Below are positions 10,258 to 22,889 of a DNA stretch of 64,000 bases, in pieces (the first letter of the stretch is position 1; each line of letters starts with the position of its first letter). The DNA comes from Gaertneriomyces semiglobifer. Taxonomy: Eukaryota > Chytridiomycota > Chytridiomycetes > Spizellomycetales > Spizellomycetaceae. Under the pieces are notes generated by a model. It ran no database searches, was not told the DNA's origin, and was given only the letters and a program-made list of their open reading frames with translations. The position numbers and the translations under genes were made by a program. The stretch lies in assembly GCA_025558075.1 (NCBI GenBank), contig JAHLKF010000008.1, forward strand, positions 372,001 to 436,000, given 5' to 3'.

Positions 10258-12848
10258 ATGGCGGTGATGATGATGCGGACGTGCGCACTAGGTGCAGCGT
10301 TCAAAAGTGCATCTCGGCCATCCCTCACACAGTGCCAATTCATCATTGGAAGCCGAAACGCTGTCATCGTGCGGCGCTTAGCTCAACAGGCTAAACAAAA
10401 TGTGCATCCAGTTGACAAGATCCGCAACATAGGGATTGTCGCTCACATTGACGCTGGAAAGACCACCACCACCGAGCGAATGCTGTATTACGTCGGCTAC
10501 ACCAAGAGAATCGGAGGTAAAGATTGCGGAGCTGCATAGTCTATGACAGACTACTCTTTGAAAATGCCCCCTCTCACTGAGAACCGTCTGGGACCTTCCG
10601 CAGACGTCGACCAAGGCAATACAGTGACAGACTTCCTGTCCGCCGAGCGGGAGCGTGGAATTACGATTAACTCGGCATGCATACCGCTTGCCTGGCGCTC
10701 CCACCGTCTCAACCTCATTGACACCCCGGGTCATGTCGACTTCACCATCGAGGTCGAGAGGAGTATGCGTGTACTGGATGGAGCAGTGTGCATCTTTGAC
10801 GGAGTTGCAGGCGTGGAAGCGCAAACAGAAACTGTATGGAATCAAGCCAATCGATACGGCGTACCGCGAGTTGCGTTCATCAACAAAATGGACCGAGAAG
10901 GTGCTGCTGTTGGCAGGACGGTTAAAGCAATGGAGAAGCGTTTATCTGGATGGGGTCGGCCGATACTCTGTCAATGGCCTGTTGTTAAAGATGGTACATC
11001 TAATGTTTACGGACCAGGCTCTGGTGGCCCTGGTATCGAAGGTGTTGTTGATTTACTTACGATGGACATTCTTCACTGGGGAAAAGTCAAACCTGAAACT
11101 GGCAGCGTTTACGATAGAGTTCCGTTAAAGGAGTCTGCTGCGAACGATATCGAAACCAAGCGGCTTCTGCGGGAAGCCGTTGCCGCGCGAACTGCTTTGG
11201 TTGAAACGCTAGCTGAAATTGATGACCGCATTGTTGACATCTTTCTGGACCATGATGGTAACCATATGGCTGTTCCAGCTGATGAAATACGGCAAGCTCT
11301 CAGGCGCGTTACGTTGACGGGCAAAGGTGTACCGGTTTACTGCGGAGCTGCATTCAAGAATATGGGTGTTCAACCGGTGCTGGACGCTATTGTCGACTAT
11401 TTGCCATCACCAGCTGATAGAACACCTCCGACGGCTACTCTCCCGGACGGGAAAACAATCGTCTGCCGTTTAAATGACCCACAGATGTGCGCACTTGCTT
11501 TCAAAGTGACACATGATCAAAAACGAGGTCCGCTTGTATTTGTCCGCGTTTATTCTGGTGAGTTATCTGTCTTTAGTTGAGTCGAAGCTGGCTGGTCGTT
11601 GTTGAAAGCTCTACACACTCAGGTAGGCTTGAGCGCGGTGCTACCCTTTACAATCCTGAGCAAGGGTCGAAAGAACGCGCCACCAAGATACTACAGATGT
11701 ATGCGGATGATTACGAGGAGATCAACGATATCTCGCCCGGAAATATCGCCGCTGTTGTTGGGTTGAAAACCACACGCACTGGTGATACGCTGACCTTAGC
11801 CCGGGATAAACGCTACCCCAGATTGGCTCCGATTCCCGTTCCGCCGCCAGTATTTATGAGATCCTGTGCGCCGACATCAGCCTCCGACGAGAAGCCATTA
11901 GCAGAGGCTCTCAAAGCATTGATCCGGGAGGATCCATCAGTACATGTTAGACTTGATGAAGAGACTGGACAGACAATTCTGAGTGGGATGGGAGAACTTC
12001 ACTTGGAGATCGTCGCAGACAGACTTAAGGAAGTGCATCGTGTTAACTGCAAGCTTGGAAAGGTCCAAATCAGTTACCGCGAAAGCCTCGCTACGATGAA
12101 CACCGGAGAAGTCTTCACGCACCATTATCTGTACGATAGGGAAACCCTTGGCAAGGAAATGAAAGCTGGTGTTACCTTGCAGTTATCCCTGAGAACAGAC
12201 TTTACAGAGACAGAAGATCAGCTTGTGGATGTCAAAGGGCCGCTCGGTGGGAATGATTTCAAAATGGACGTCAATACCGGTCCAGACGGTTCCAGTAGTG
12301 CATTCCAAGCTCCTGCGAAGTTTGCGGCATCAGCCGAGTACGAGAGCGCTGTGCGCGCTGGTATTGAAGGTGCATTGACATACGGGCCTTTGCTTGGCTT
12401 TCCCTTGACGAATCTCTCTATTACTTGTACCGGAATTGAACTGTACTCTCCTGACGTTTCAACTCCCTCCGCTGTGCGAGTTGCAACCCAAAAGTGTCTT
12501 CAGGAGGCTCTTAAAGCGCTGGGGGGTACAAGGCTTTTCGAACCCATAATGGAAGTGACGGTCCGAGTACCCGAACGCTACGTGGGTGCGGTTTCAAAGG
12601 ATCTCTCAAGCACCCGGCGTGCCAATATCGTAACATTAGATGGCAATCCAGACGACAGCGAGGATGATAGTGATTATCGCTATCGAACCATTCAGGCGCA
12701 TGCATCGCTGGCGCAACTAATAGGGTACGCCAGTTCGCTTAGGAGTTTGACAGCAGGTACTGGCCAGTTTGCCATGGACCTCAAAGGTTATGGCATGATG
12801 CATAGCGATAAGCAGTCGGAAGTCATGCAAGAACTGCGTGGGTACTAG
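10258..12848 (+). CDS. MEF2: Mitochondrial ribosome-releasing factor 2 / elongation factor G2
   Basis: About 812 aa from exons 10258-10516, 10604-11557 and 11623-12848. A basic, methionine-rich leader ([14 protein letters not shown]) suggests mitochondrial targeting. GTPase motifs are [15 protein letters not shown] (P-loop), [10 protein letters not shown] (switch I), DTPGHVDF (switch II) and NKMD. The segment [20 protein letters not shown] is typical of the EF-G2 (GFM2/RRF2m) branch rather than the translocase EF-G1. EF-G2 splits mitochondrial ribosomes with the recycling factor RRF. Domains II-V follow, including a YRES domain-IV motif, and the protein ends near [20 protein letters not shown]. 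An in-frame ATG at 10180 would give a longer leader. Confidence 0.93.
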
Positions 12849-12950
12849 TTAACTCAGACGAGAACTTAGATAGTTATTTACTAGCTATCATAGGCTTATC
12901 TGAGCGCGAGTTGCACTAGCTCGCTACGAAACTACCGTATATTAGATATG

Positions 12951-13659
12951 CTACAAACCGAGCGACTGCTTGATATTCTCCCGTACGATCTCATTGAACC
13001 GATTTCTGTCAGTTCGCCACATCTTAGATGCCTCAACATTGGCGCCGCTCTCGTCATTCGGTTCCGCAAGCATACTGACCACACTCAATAGGATTTTTTC
13101 AATGCTCTGAACTGGACTCCAGCGTTCGGATGCCGATTCGTACATGTTGGGGTCATCGCCAGGCGGATGGAGGATTGAGATACATACGGTCCCATCGGGA
13201 TACACTAGTTCCGCGCGAGCCCGTTAGATGCTGTAACGAGCAAAGGATCAGTGGATCAGAATTCCATCTTACCATTGGGATGGAACATGGGGCATGTGAA
13301 CTTCATCACAGGTGGTGATAGAGGGTAGTCGGGAGGAAAGCTCAGCGTAGCCGAGAAAACTCCACCTTCGTAAGGCGTATCATCTGGTCCCCTGAATTCG
13401 GGCGAAGAAGCTCAGCAGCCGTTTGCACCTCTGGTTGCGGAGCCATTCCAAAACTTACGTTATATACGCTTCCCACTCGAACAGGTTGCTCTCATCAATA
13501 GGCCCAGCTGTAATCCCATCGGGGGCGTTGACAGTAATCTCTACAGTGAGTACATGTCAGGTCCCGCCTTAACCGAAGATGACCAGTTCACTCCAGCATA
13601 CCTCTATATTCCGTTTGAAGACGCTTGATTGCAACTGTGGAACCTGGCCGGCGGCTCAT
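12951..13659 (-). CDS. UBC7: E2 ubiquitin-conjugating enzyme Ubc7 (UBE2G2 type)
   Basis: About 170 aa, matching the family length, from four exons read right to left: 13602-13659, 13459-13540, 13273-13391 and 12951-13204. All junctions keep phase. The start is [20 protein letters not shown]. The conserved block [15 protein letters not shown] leads to the HPN motif (FTCPMFHPN) and the active-site cysteine in [12 protein letters not shown]. The acidic-loop insertion [20 protein letters not shown] is diagnostic of the Ubc7/UBE2G2 group. These enzymes work in ER-associated degradation with membrane RING ligases. The gene converges with MEF2, with about 100 bases between stop codons. Confidence 0.95.
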
Positions 13660-14298
13660 CTTTGGCAGTGTTAGTGAAGAACCTGCGCTTTGTCACAAAA
13701 CTCTGTTGGATCTGTTCACGAAGCGTTACAATACGCGTTGGCCAAAGCTCATGGTAGATCTAGAAGCTGGCAGCAAAGCATCGGAATGGATTATGATTCT
13801 CGTTCGAAGATAATTCGCTGAGAATTTCATGCCATTGCGCAAATTCAAGTGCAACATGCTTTGATTCTATCAAGATAGGCATAGGCACGATAAACGGCCT
13901 CATTTTTGCACCAGAGCGAAGTAGTACACATTCATTCACAGTGGAACGGCTACTAGTAGGTCAAGAAGGCCCGGTTTGGAAGCAATGTCATCATACGCAA
14001 GGTCGAACTTCCGCGAGATCTGGGCCTTGTACGCAATGAAGGTGATGAGCCAAGCGCAGAACAAACTACTTTACTACTGAACGGGTCCTTCAGCGCGCAG
14101 CTCATTTAGAAGTTGTAAAGGCGGCAAGGGCCTAATGGTTATGTGGTTGCATGTATTGCAACCTGGTACTGTAGCCTTGCAAGTTAAAGGTAAAATTGCC
14201 TAGTTGCGCGAGGTTCTTTGAGCGGAACCATCAACTGCCCAGCAAAAAAAAACGAACGAACATATCCAGCACCAATCCCGAACTACCATGGACCCAAC
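13660..14298. other. divergent promoter region between UBC7 and DPH4
   Basis: No supported gene is present. A 31-codon plus-strand ORF begins near 13985 (MSSYARSNFREIWALYAM). It is open but unrecognised and too short to call. Confidence 0.4.
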
Positions 14299-14813
14299 AT
14301 GGTAAAGCGGTCACACTACGAGGTTCTTGGTGTTTCCAACGATGCCTCGCTAGAAGTTATAAAAAGGCGTTACAAGGAGTTGGCGCTGCAAGTATGTGTC
14401 GCGAAAACGTGCTCAGTTGTGTCAATGTAGAGACTCACACTACTACTGGATAGCACCACCCGGACAAAGTTTCTGAAAAAGCGGAGTCCTCCTCGACGCC
14501 ATCATCGGTTGCGTTTCAGCGGATATCGCTGGCGTACAGCACTCTTAAGGATCCCCAGACACGGATCAAGTACGATGAACAGCTGAGGTCCAAGCAAACA
14601 GCTTCGGGACCCGTACATGAACAAGTGGATCTCGACGACATGAAGTATGACGAGTCATCAGCAACTTTTTCATATGGATGTCGGTGTGGTGGAGAGTACT
14701 TGGTGACAGAGGACGACTTGAGTTCGGGCGTGCAAATGGTCGGTTGTGATTCTTGCTCCTTAACCATTCACGTACTATATGAGGCAGCAATATCGGAGGA
14801 TGAAGCTTCCTGA
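14299..14813 (+). CDS. DPH4: Diphthamide biosynthesis J-protein Dph4 (DNAJC24/JJJ3)
   Basis: About 150 aa from two exons, 14299-14391 and 14454-14813. The N-terminal J-domain starts HYEVLGVSNDASLEVIKRRY. The HPD tripeptide falls exactly at the splice junction (HHPDK). The C-terminal CSL-type zinc-binding domain shows the pairs CRC (in YGCRCGGEY) and CDSC, with the DLSSG loop between them. Dph4 is the iron/zinc-binding J-protein needed for the first step of diphthamide synthesis on elongation factor 2. Domain order and length fit the family. CDC73 begins about 135 bases downstream on the same strand. Confidence 0.93.
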
Positions 14814-14948
14814 CTGATGATCATGAATGTATGAGATCCTAGACCTTTGCTTTCCCATTATCCATCATGCTATCTTTCGTAATGACATCGCTCGCTACTA
14901 TTGTCAATCGATAACACGAACCGATTCAAGAGCGGATCTTCGCTCAAC

Positions 14949-16382
14949 ATGCAGCAGCGTTATACGTTTGGCAGAAGCACGAACGGAAGGATGTCTGCTG
15001 CGACGACGCCGATCGCCCTTCTAGTCACGGCACACTTGGAAAGTGCTCAACCGCCGTACACCCTGCACGATGTATCAAATACTCCAACCACCGACGTTTT
15101 GACTGCCCAATCTGTAACTTTCCCTACACATCCGACTCCGATTCCACTTTCGTCATTGTCCGGTTTTCACAACCACGATGTTCGGGCCCTGATCTTTGCC
15201 TACCAACTGAGAGATGTTCCCTTAGGGGAGTATTTCAAGGAAGCTACGCAGTTAGAGCGATCGTTTAGTTTCATGGAAAGGCAGCAGTTTTTGCAAATTC
15301 TTTCCGGACAAGAAACGCTTGAGGCAGGTACGGACTGACCACATACCGCCTGCGGTGTTCATTGGCGATTGCTTTGAGATCTCTCATCCATATCGCCGTT
15401 CTGCAGCCAAAAGGCCGGCGGAGGAGGAGGAGAAGAAGGAGAACTTTGGAAACCAAAATAAGAGACTGCGAATCAGTCCAGAAGAGTTGGAATTTGCCAA
15501 ACAAGTAGCAGCCAATGAAAAGACGTTCAAGGACTACAGGTCCATCATGTCGCTGCCCCTGGATTCCACAAAGGTATTCTTTCCGATGTCATGAATCACA
15601 ACCTACTCTGTCTTACCCTCTGTTGTCGCGACAGACATTCTCCAACCTGACCGAGATCATACGAAAACACTTTAGTGAGAAGCACAAGCGCCCATCAGCC
15701 ACCGCTCAACGGCCGTCCTCAGCGCCAGCTCAAAAACCACCACAAAAGCGCCGTCGGAATGCCCCCATTCCGATCATTTTGGTCCCTCCAGCCCCGACGG
15801 CAAGACTCACTCTTTGGAACGTGAAGCAATTCCTTATTGGGAACCAATACATCAAGACTGAGGACTTGGTGAACCAACCTAAACCAGAGCGCGTAGTATT
15901 GGAAAGGACTTTGAAAGCAAATCATGCGGGAGGCGAGCATTTTCCGAAGGTGTTTCACGTAGTGGATGCACCAGAAATGATAAAGGAGGATGAGTGGTCG
16001 CGAGTGGTTGGATGTTTCGTCACTGGACAAAAATGGCAATTTGGCCGATGGAGATGGCGGGAACCGGCTCAAATCTTTTCGAAAGGTGAGGATAGGTCGA
16101 GCAACTCTTGGCTGACCGTCGTTCTGACACATCTTTTTAGTTAAGGGTTTTTGTTTAAAGTATGCGGATGAGCCTGCACCCGGCGACGTTCTGAAGTGGC
16201 CCATTGAAATCCTAGACGTACGTACCCTCATTGCTACCGCATCGGTGATATCGGGCATTCACCATCATAAGTTGTTACAGGTACACAGAACGCATCGCCA
16301 TAATGATTATCAAGCCATCAATAAGTTTTGGGATACCGTAGACCAGTTCATTATGAGAGAGAAGCGAGCGACTTTCTTCTAA
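14949..16382 (+). CDS. CDC73: Paf1 complex subunit Cdc73 (parafibromin)
   Basis: About 391 aa from five exons: 14949-15327, 15407-15573, 15635-16085, 16141-16217 and 16281-16382. The diagnostic C-terminal Ras-like domain starts at PIPIILVPPAPTARLTLWNV. It continues through WSRVVGCFVTGQKWQFGRW, KGFCLKYADEPAPGDVLKWP and VHRTHRHNDYQAINKFWDTV. A basic, lysine/glutamate-rich linker (KRPAEEEEKKENFG) precedes it. Cdc73 couples RNA polymerase II elongation to histone modification within the Paf1 complex. The N-terminal third is the weakest part: the ATG at 14949 is the first usable one in frame, but an upstream coding exon could exist. Exon 1 to 2 (GT at 15328, AG ending 15406) was chosen for phase. 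Confidence 0.9.
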
Positions 16383-16487
16383 ATGAAAATCAGCGATTGC
16401 TCGCTTGCGATATGGGAAAGACCGCGCTGGCGTTTTGTGCTCAGTTGGATGACCTAGTCTATTCTAACCCTACGAGTTGGACTGTGC

Positions 16488-17487
16488 TTAGGCTTGTCCG
16501 ATTCGTTTCAGATAGGCGTTCCACCCCGCCGTTCTGTACTCCTGCGCCTTTGCCACAGGATCGTTTGCACCGTAAATGCCACGTCCGACGATGATGACAT
16601 CGCAGCCGCTGTCCAATATGACTTGCTCCGGCGTGCGGTATTGTTGACCAAGAGAATCGCCCGGTTCAGCCATGGACACGCCCGGCGTCAAGTATAGGAA
16701 GTCATGCTCTTCCTCCACAGGCATGCGCCGCTGTCCAATAAAACCAATGACAAAATCACGGTTCCGTGCAGCCATGTGCACGGCTTCCACAGAATATGCG
16801 CCGGTCGCTAAAGATCCCGCGGAGGACATCTCCGCCAGAAGTAGCAGGCCTCGCTGCAGAGGCAAGCCTACCTCCTTCAGCCCCTTAATAATACCCTCAC
16901 CAGGCAAAGGATGAGCATTCGTTATGTCAGACCAGGACGCAATATGATACACTCCGGACGAGTACTGATATTTAACAGTATTGCCTGCCATCCATTCCAA
17001 GACAATGATCTGGTTAACGATCGCGGCAGTGATTGAGGACGGGAGATTATATTACCAATATCAGCAAACTTGCGGTCTTCGAAGATCATGAAATTATGCT
17101 TCTCCGCTAAAGCTTTGAGCTGATTTACCAGGTCTTGGTCAAAGTCGTCGACGACGTCAATGTGAGTCTACACATCCAGTGCTTTTGTTAACACTGATAA
17201 CCAGCTGGAAAACATGATGGTCCATTAGGTACCTTAAAAACACATATGTATGGCCCGAGCTTATCGGCAAGATCTAGGAGCTCCTTCTTTGTCCGTACAT
17301 CCGCAGCAACTGAGAGATTCGTTTTCTTTTCATCCATCAAGCGAAGGAGACGGATCGCCGTCGGGTTTGAAAACCCGGACGTTCTCTCAGAATACGGTTT
17401 TGCGATGTACGATGATGCCATTTCTGCCAGAAGTCCTCGCTGTAGCTCGGGTTTGTGCTTTAAAGTGCGTATTGAGTATGGTTTCAA
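16488..17487 (-). CDS. URA3: Orotidine 5'-phosphate decarboxylase
   Basis: About 287 aa from three exons: 17233-17487, 17056-17167 and 16488-16984. The active-site signature is present: the lysine ending exon 1 joins to THIDVVDDF, and [10 protein letters not shown] carries the second lysine-bearing block. The phosphate-binding region lies near the C-terminus ([12 protein letters not shown]). The enzyme makes UMP in the last step of de novo pyrimidine synthesis. Length and motif spacing are those of fungal enzymes. It converges with CDC73, leaving about 100 bases between stops. Confidence 0.95.
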
Positions 17488-18151
17488 TATAAGCTCGGCT
17501 TAAAATCCCGCGGGGACATTAGCTTGAAAAATAACGATTCCACAGCGAGGCACCAGTCAACGCAAGTGGAATGGTAATAAAGGAGAGCACTTCAGGAAAG
17601 AGATTCACTCAAAGGGAAAAGAGAGCGTCTCAACGGATGCTTAACCAAAGTTAACGATGAAGCCCAATATAAATTTGAGAGCGCAGTGACCGCTCTGCAA
17701 TACTACGCTTTTCAGGAACGAAGGATGAGCAGCACCAGGCTTCAGATGTGCTGTCGTCAATGCAGCTGTTCATGAGAGTACATGTACTGAGCATCACAAT
17801 GCTCGAGTGTACCTCCTCTCAAGGAACTGACTCGCACCATGACCTGGTGCTGGCTTGGATTGTATACTCCCTCATACATTGAAATCCCCATTCCCTCTCA
17901 TCATGTCACTGCCGAAAGGCCACCACATCCACCCCTAAGTATCTGTCGTGCGGTAAGTAGTTCGCTGCATTGGGGAACTAGAGAGGTTTTCATGTTTCCG
18001 CCCAAAAAAAACTTGGGGAAAATCCCCCGTCACGCCCCATGTGAAGCTGGTTTTGCCGACGAGGATCTTAGATTTTTATTCATCCTTTGGCAACGGCCTC
18101 TCATAGCACTGCCTTCACCGCCAACCAACCGAAACGGGAACTAAGACAAAG
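17488..18151. other. divergent promoter region of OMP decarboxylase and the carnitine carrier
   Basis: Contains both 5' flanks. Short plus-strand ORFs near 17839 have no recognisable product. No repeats were noticed. Confidence 0.5.
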
Positions 18152-19316
18152 ATGGCTGGTGACGAACCCCCGAAGATGGACCAGGTCAAGTCTTTCTTGG
18201 CTGGTGGTGCTGCCGGTGTTGCCACTGTTCTCGCTGGGGTATGTGGAGGATGCCGTTCTCATCTATCCTCACACGTTTTTTTGTCCTGCCAGGACTACCG
18301 ACTTACTAACTGGTCATTTTCCTTGGTGATCCTACAGCACCCGTTTGATACCCTGAAAGTCCGTCTTCAGACCGGGACGCAGTACAAAGGTTTGGCAGAC
18401 TGTTTCAAGCAGACCGTTGCCAAAGATGGTTTGTTTGGCCTGTATCGCGGTATGGCCGCTCCCCTTGTTGGTGTCACTCCCATGTTTGCTCTCTCTTTCT
18501 GGGTAGGTGGATGCTGCACAGCTGCGCAGGCGTTGGATCGTTTTGATAACCTTCTGATCTCCAGTCTTACGATGTCGGATGCGAGCTGGTTCGCAAATTC
18601 ACTCCCAACCGCCAGAGCCGAGAGCTTACTTTGACCGAATACGCAGCCGCTGGCGCTTTCTCCGCCATCCCGACGACTGTTGTAACCACGCCCATGGAGC
18701 GCGTAAAGGTAGTGCTTCAAACCCAGGACCAGAATGTGGGTGGGAAAAAGTACAAGGGCATGTTTGATGCTGGTATCGGAATGTACAAGGAAGGCGGTGT
18801 TCGTTCCCTCTACCGTGGTACTATTGCCACTTTGGCCCGCGATGCCCCAGGTTCTGCCGCCTACTTCTGGGCCTACGAAGCCGTATACCGCGCGCTGAAA
18901 CCAGAGGACGCTAGTCTTTCCATTGGATCTGTTTTGTTTGCTGGTGGAATGGCTGGTGTGGCTATGTGGGTCATTGCAATCGTAAGTTGACCAGATGCAT
19001 TGCGAACCTCAAGTTGTCCGCATTACTCACATCCCACCAAAGCCACCGGATGTTATCAAATCTCGTATCCAATCTTCACCTGCTGGAACTTACAAAGGCT
19101 TTATTGACTGTGGTACCAAGATTGTGGCACAGGAGGGAGTTCCTGCCCTCTTTAAGGGTCTGGGACCTGCCCTTCTTCGTGCGTTCCCGGTAAGTGACAC
19201 TGGAAATGTCGTTCCATACGCTTGTAGGTTTTGCTAACGAAGACATTTCACAGGCAAACGCTGCTGGATTCCTGGGACGTGCTGCGGCTCTTGAGGCAAT
19301 GCACCGCCTTTGGTAA
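18152..19316 (+). CDS. CRC1: Mitochondrial carnitine/acylcarnitine carrier
   Basis: About 292 aa from five exons: 18152-18238, 18338-18502, 18565-18981, 19043-19189 and 19254-19316. Three mitochondrial-carrier repeats each show the PxDxxKxR-type motif: HPFDTLKVRLQT, TTPMERVKVVLQT and PPDVIKSRIQ. FLAGGAAGVATVLAG opens transmembrane helix 1. The ending RAFPANAAGFLGRAAALEAM resembles Crc1/CAC proteins, which exchange acylcarnitines for carnitine across the inner membrane. Another carrier subtype (ornithine-like) cannot be fully excluded. Every intron lies at a codon boundary, which supports the model. Confidence 0.88.
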
Positions 19317-19559
19317 ACCCCGGTAAAGAGACTCTGTCACCGCGTACATCTTAACGCTGCCTGTATAAGCTCGTGCTTCCGATAAGCGTCATACTATATA
19401 ATTGAACAAATGTATCTACTAGAGGTCATGCGCTTTGGCTTGGCATTGTTAGCTAGAAGTTGCTCAGGAATAGCAACCCGAGTCGTGTAGATCCGGCTCA
19501 TTCCGTGACAACTGGGTATTTCTGCTCCACTTTCTTATATGGATTCCCTCGCTAAAAAA

Positions 19560-21009
19560 TCAATGGCCCTGTCCAGCCTGTTGGGCACTTAGGTGTCCGC
19601 TGCTGTGAAACAAACTTTTCCACATATAAGCTTCCGAAAGCAGTAACTCGATATTTTTCTCATCCCAATTGCCCGTCGGTAGTGATTGCAGAAACATCAT
19701 CATTTCCTAAGCGAACAGCGTGTTAGCAATGCCCTGCCAAATCATAATCCCCTCTAGTCACTCACCGGGAACTCTTGCTTTTTCAATATATCACTCCACT
19801 TCACCAAAAATGCCGCGCAGACATACAAATGGAAGTCTGAAAATCCATCCTGCCCTTCGGCCTGATAACTGTCCCACATTCGTATCGTATTTTTCAAACT
19901 CAGCTCTCGCATCAGAAGGCAATTCATCCATCGAAATGCAAATTGTATAAATTCTAACCCTTGCGATTGCAGATGATGGTATAGTGGGGCGTCAATGCGA
20001 TTTATGAGTTCCTTTAATCGGGTGATTTGACGTTGGATGCCGGGTTGGGCGTGTGTATAGTTGTCTTGTATTCCATCGAGAAGTTTGGTGAGACACCAGA
20101 ATGCGTCAGCCTCCACGTCGGTGAGGACACTTGGCGATATGTCGTCTACCGGCGTCTTCTCTACGTCACCTTCTGTGGTATGACCGTGTCAGTTGGAACC
20201 CCACGGGAGACAAATATGCGCTCCACGTCGACTTACTGGTGCAGCTTTGAAGGAAGACATGAAAAAACGGGGTCACGAGGTCGTTTATGCCTTGTACGTA
20301 TCCACTCGCGGGATGTCGGATGGCCCAGCAATACAGAACTCGTTCCAGAGCTTCTTGAATTCGTGGATGTTGGTATAGCGGTATGTTCGCATGAGTCCTT
20401 TGAACGTCTATATGTATCTAAAGGCACTTTCAGGTCAGCAAGTGATCGCGTTTTATCAAGCGCAACTAGCAGCTGCCGTACTTGATGAAACAGTTGTTGA
20501 TCCAGCCCAGTTTTTCCTTTACCAAAAGACTGCTGCACGTATTCCTCGTACTCTTTCCTCTTTCGTGTTAGCGTCGCTTCGCGTCGGTCGGCACTTGCAG
20601 GTAAATATCCCATCAAAAGCTTCCATACTGTTGAGCGAATCTCATCGGGTATACCTGACCAACTCAGTTTTCGAAGTTGTTCTACAGTATCCTGAGATGA
20701 GTGATTGACAATTGCTTCTTGGATATTATTGAGCATCCCGTACCCAAATCTATCACTGGTAAATCCAACAGGGCCTTAAACTTCGACGCCCGTATCGACA
20801 AGCTGTTCAGCTTGGCTGCGTCTGCCATCATGGCGGCTTCCTCACTCTTCGCCTTGTCATGACCATCTCGTGAAGTTGTGGATCTTCGTGATAGTGGCGT
20901 ACCTGCGTCTGTACTGGCGCCTTTACGGAGCAGGTTCATGTTGGCTTCGTTGAGGGCTTTCTCGGCTTGACGCTCGGACTCGGTCGTGGATGAAGGCTCC
21001 AAAGAGTAT
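19560..21009 (-). CDS. GYP1: TBC-domain Rab GTPase-activating protein (GYP1/TBC1D22 type)
   Basis: Exons read right to left: 20757-21009 (5' end uncertain), 20482-20691, 20237-20417, 19766-20172 and 19560-19706. TBC landmarks are EQLRKLSWSGIPDEIRSTVW, the arginine-finger motif IHIDVQRTHANIPLY, the glutamine-finger motif GYVQGINDLVTPFF, and CLTKLLDGIQDNYTHAQPGI with FAFRWMNCLLMREL. Such proteins stimulate GTP hydrolysis on Golgi Rabs. The first exon shown begins after an AG at 21010-21012. It reads through a serine-rich segment to KFKALLDLP, then splices to DTVEQLRKLS. The true start is probably farther upstream, in 21010-21200, where a glycine-rich open stretch ends in a GTAAGT donor, but no in-frame ATG was found there. 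Confidence 0.85.
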
Positions 21010-22889
21010 CTAGGACATACTATTCACATCCCCGTTCCGAGGGCAAAGGAAAACCCTGGTACTTACAATCCACCTAATATACCAGCTCCAAGTCCAATGC
21101 CCACGTGGGACAAAGACCCGGGTGAGGGGATAGCGATAGAGTTAATTCTGTCCTTCGATGAACGCTCATCAATACCCGGCCATGCGTTCAAAACAATTCA
21201 ACGCATCGCCGTACCTTCCAGGCAAGTGCGACGTGTGCACGCACCACTGCGCCTTTTTTATTGGCTCTTGCAAGCTAGCACGGTTAATGATGTTGGGAAT
21301 GTTGTGAACCTCGTAAACTTGCAATGCCGCATTCTCTACCTTTGACGCGGCTTTTGACGATCGTCTAAGGCGGAATCGCATGGAGTTATAACAAAAGTTG
21401 GATGAGACTCATGTTGCGAATGCAAGTTTTCCAGTAATTACGCACCACGGCTAACGGCCTCCATTCGGCAGCGGGGCTTCTTTTAGCTAATACGGTTCCA
21501 CATATACGTGACGTATATGGTGCTGCAGAAGCCTTTACTGGGAGCTGCCTGTCCTATCAAGGTATTGCACGGTGTTTTCGACGCAGTAACCAGTACATGT
21601 GAACACCTGGCGGCTACTAATCTATTTGACGCAGTAGGATTTGGTTTTGCAGCGAGATGGACACGTCAAAGGGCTTCTTCGCGTTCCCGAGACGGCCGGC
21701 CGCTAACAACACATAATAATGCCCTCACGAAGGATCCTATAACCATCATGGCACGGCTGGATGCTTTACTTGGCGTATGGTATATTTGATGCATGGGGCT
21801 TTGATCAATAGTATACAAGATCTTGGTGGTCAATGAAATCGAATGTCAGCTTCTCGTCGCCACGGCCCAGGAGAGCGTCTACTGCCAGATCCGTGGCTCA
21901 AACTACGGCACTGAGTCTATACACCATCAATGATCGCCGCGAGATCGCATGCTGCTGGCTCGCTGTCCTAGCGTGATGTGCGTGTGCATCTGTACAATCT
22001 ACCATTCCGAGGACATATTGAAGCGAATACGGTTATCGAGTTAGTGTATATCGCAGAATGCAGATTGTACTCCTCCGTCAGATCAATCAACTTTCGATAT
22101 CCTGCTTATCTGCAAGAAGCAGACGACCCGGCGGGTTTGCGTGCGCCGCATTCTATGTTTGCATGCATTCTGATCATATTGATGGTGTGCGTGCTAAAGG
22201 TTTTGGTCATGCCTATCGGCTTTGCAATGCAGCTCTCACAGGAAAATCGTATGGGTTGATGCTTTTGGAGACATTGCTGGTAAGGGACCGTTCGCAATCA
22301 ACACTACCGTCTAAACTAACTTATGACCTCTATAGCTTCAATGGTGGAGTTCCAACACGAACAGAAATTTGGTCCCGAGAATGGTATGATGGACGGTATA
22401 CTGACAAGCTCGAGTCGGGGTAACCTGGCTGGGACGTTTTCAACTGGCCTATCATCGCCGTAGTGGACAGGGGATCTTCTGCACTAGCATTGTGCGCATC
22501 AACTAACTTGCTTCACCAACTAGCACGCCCGCGCCACTACTGATACAACGTAACAGATTGTTGTGTTGGGTGGTTTGTGTTGAGCCAAAGATTTTTTCGT
22601 ACTGCAGACATAAGCGATATGATGCTGTGTGGAGCCGAGCGTTGTGGCATACGTCTTGTTATTCGCAGGCGCGAGCGGTAACGCCAGGGAAGGCTGGGTG
22701 CCTTCTCAATAACCCTGCGGAGATTGCCCACAGCCCTGACACCCATTTTCACGTTCCTGCGTCTGACCTTGTGAGGTACTTGGGTACCGATTGAACGATC
22801 CAAAGAAAACATTCATACATCCCAATCATTTGCACAACGGGGTACGAATAGTTCTTTGAATCGTTCTAAGTATTACGCAGTATTCTCGG
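21010..22889. other. gene-poor stretch; 5' exon of GYP1 likely, possible MBL-fold relic
   Basis: Near 21080-21190 (minus strand) an open stretch ending in GTAAGT may be the GYP1 5' exon. At 22130-22279 (plus strand) the frame reads FACAAFYVCMHSDHIDGVRA, reminiscent of the metal-binding motif of SNM1/Apollo-type nucleases but with the first histidine replaced. The remainder has only short ORFs. Confidence 0.3.
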
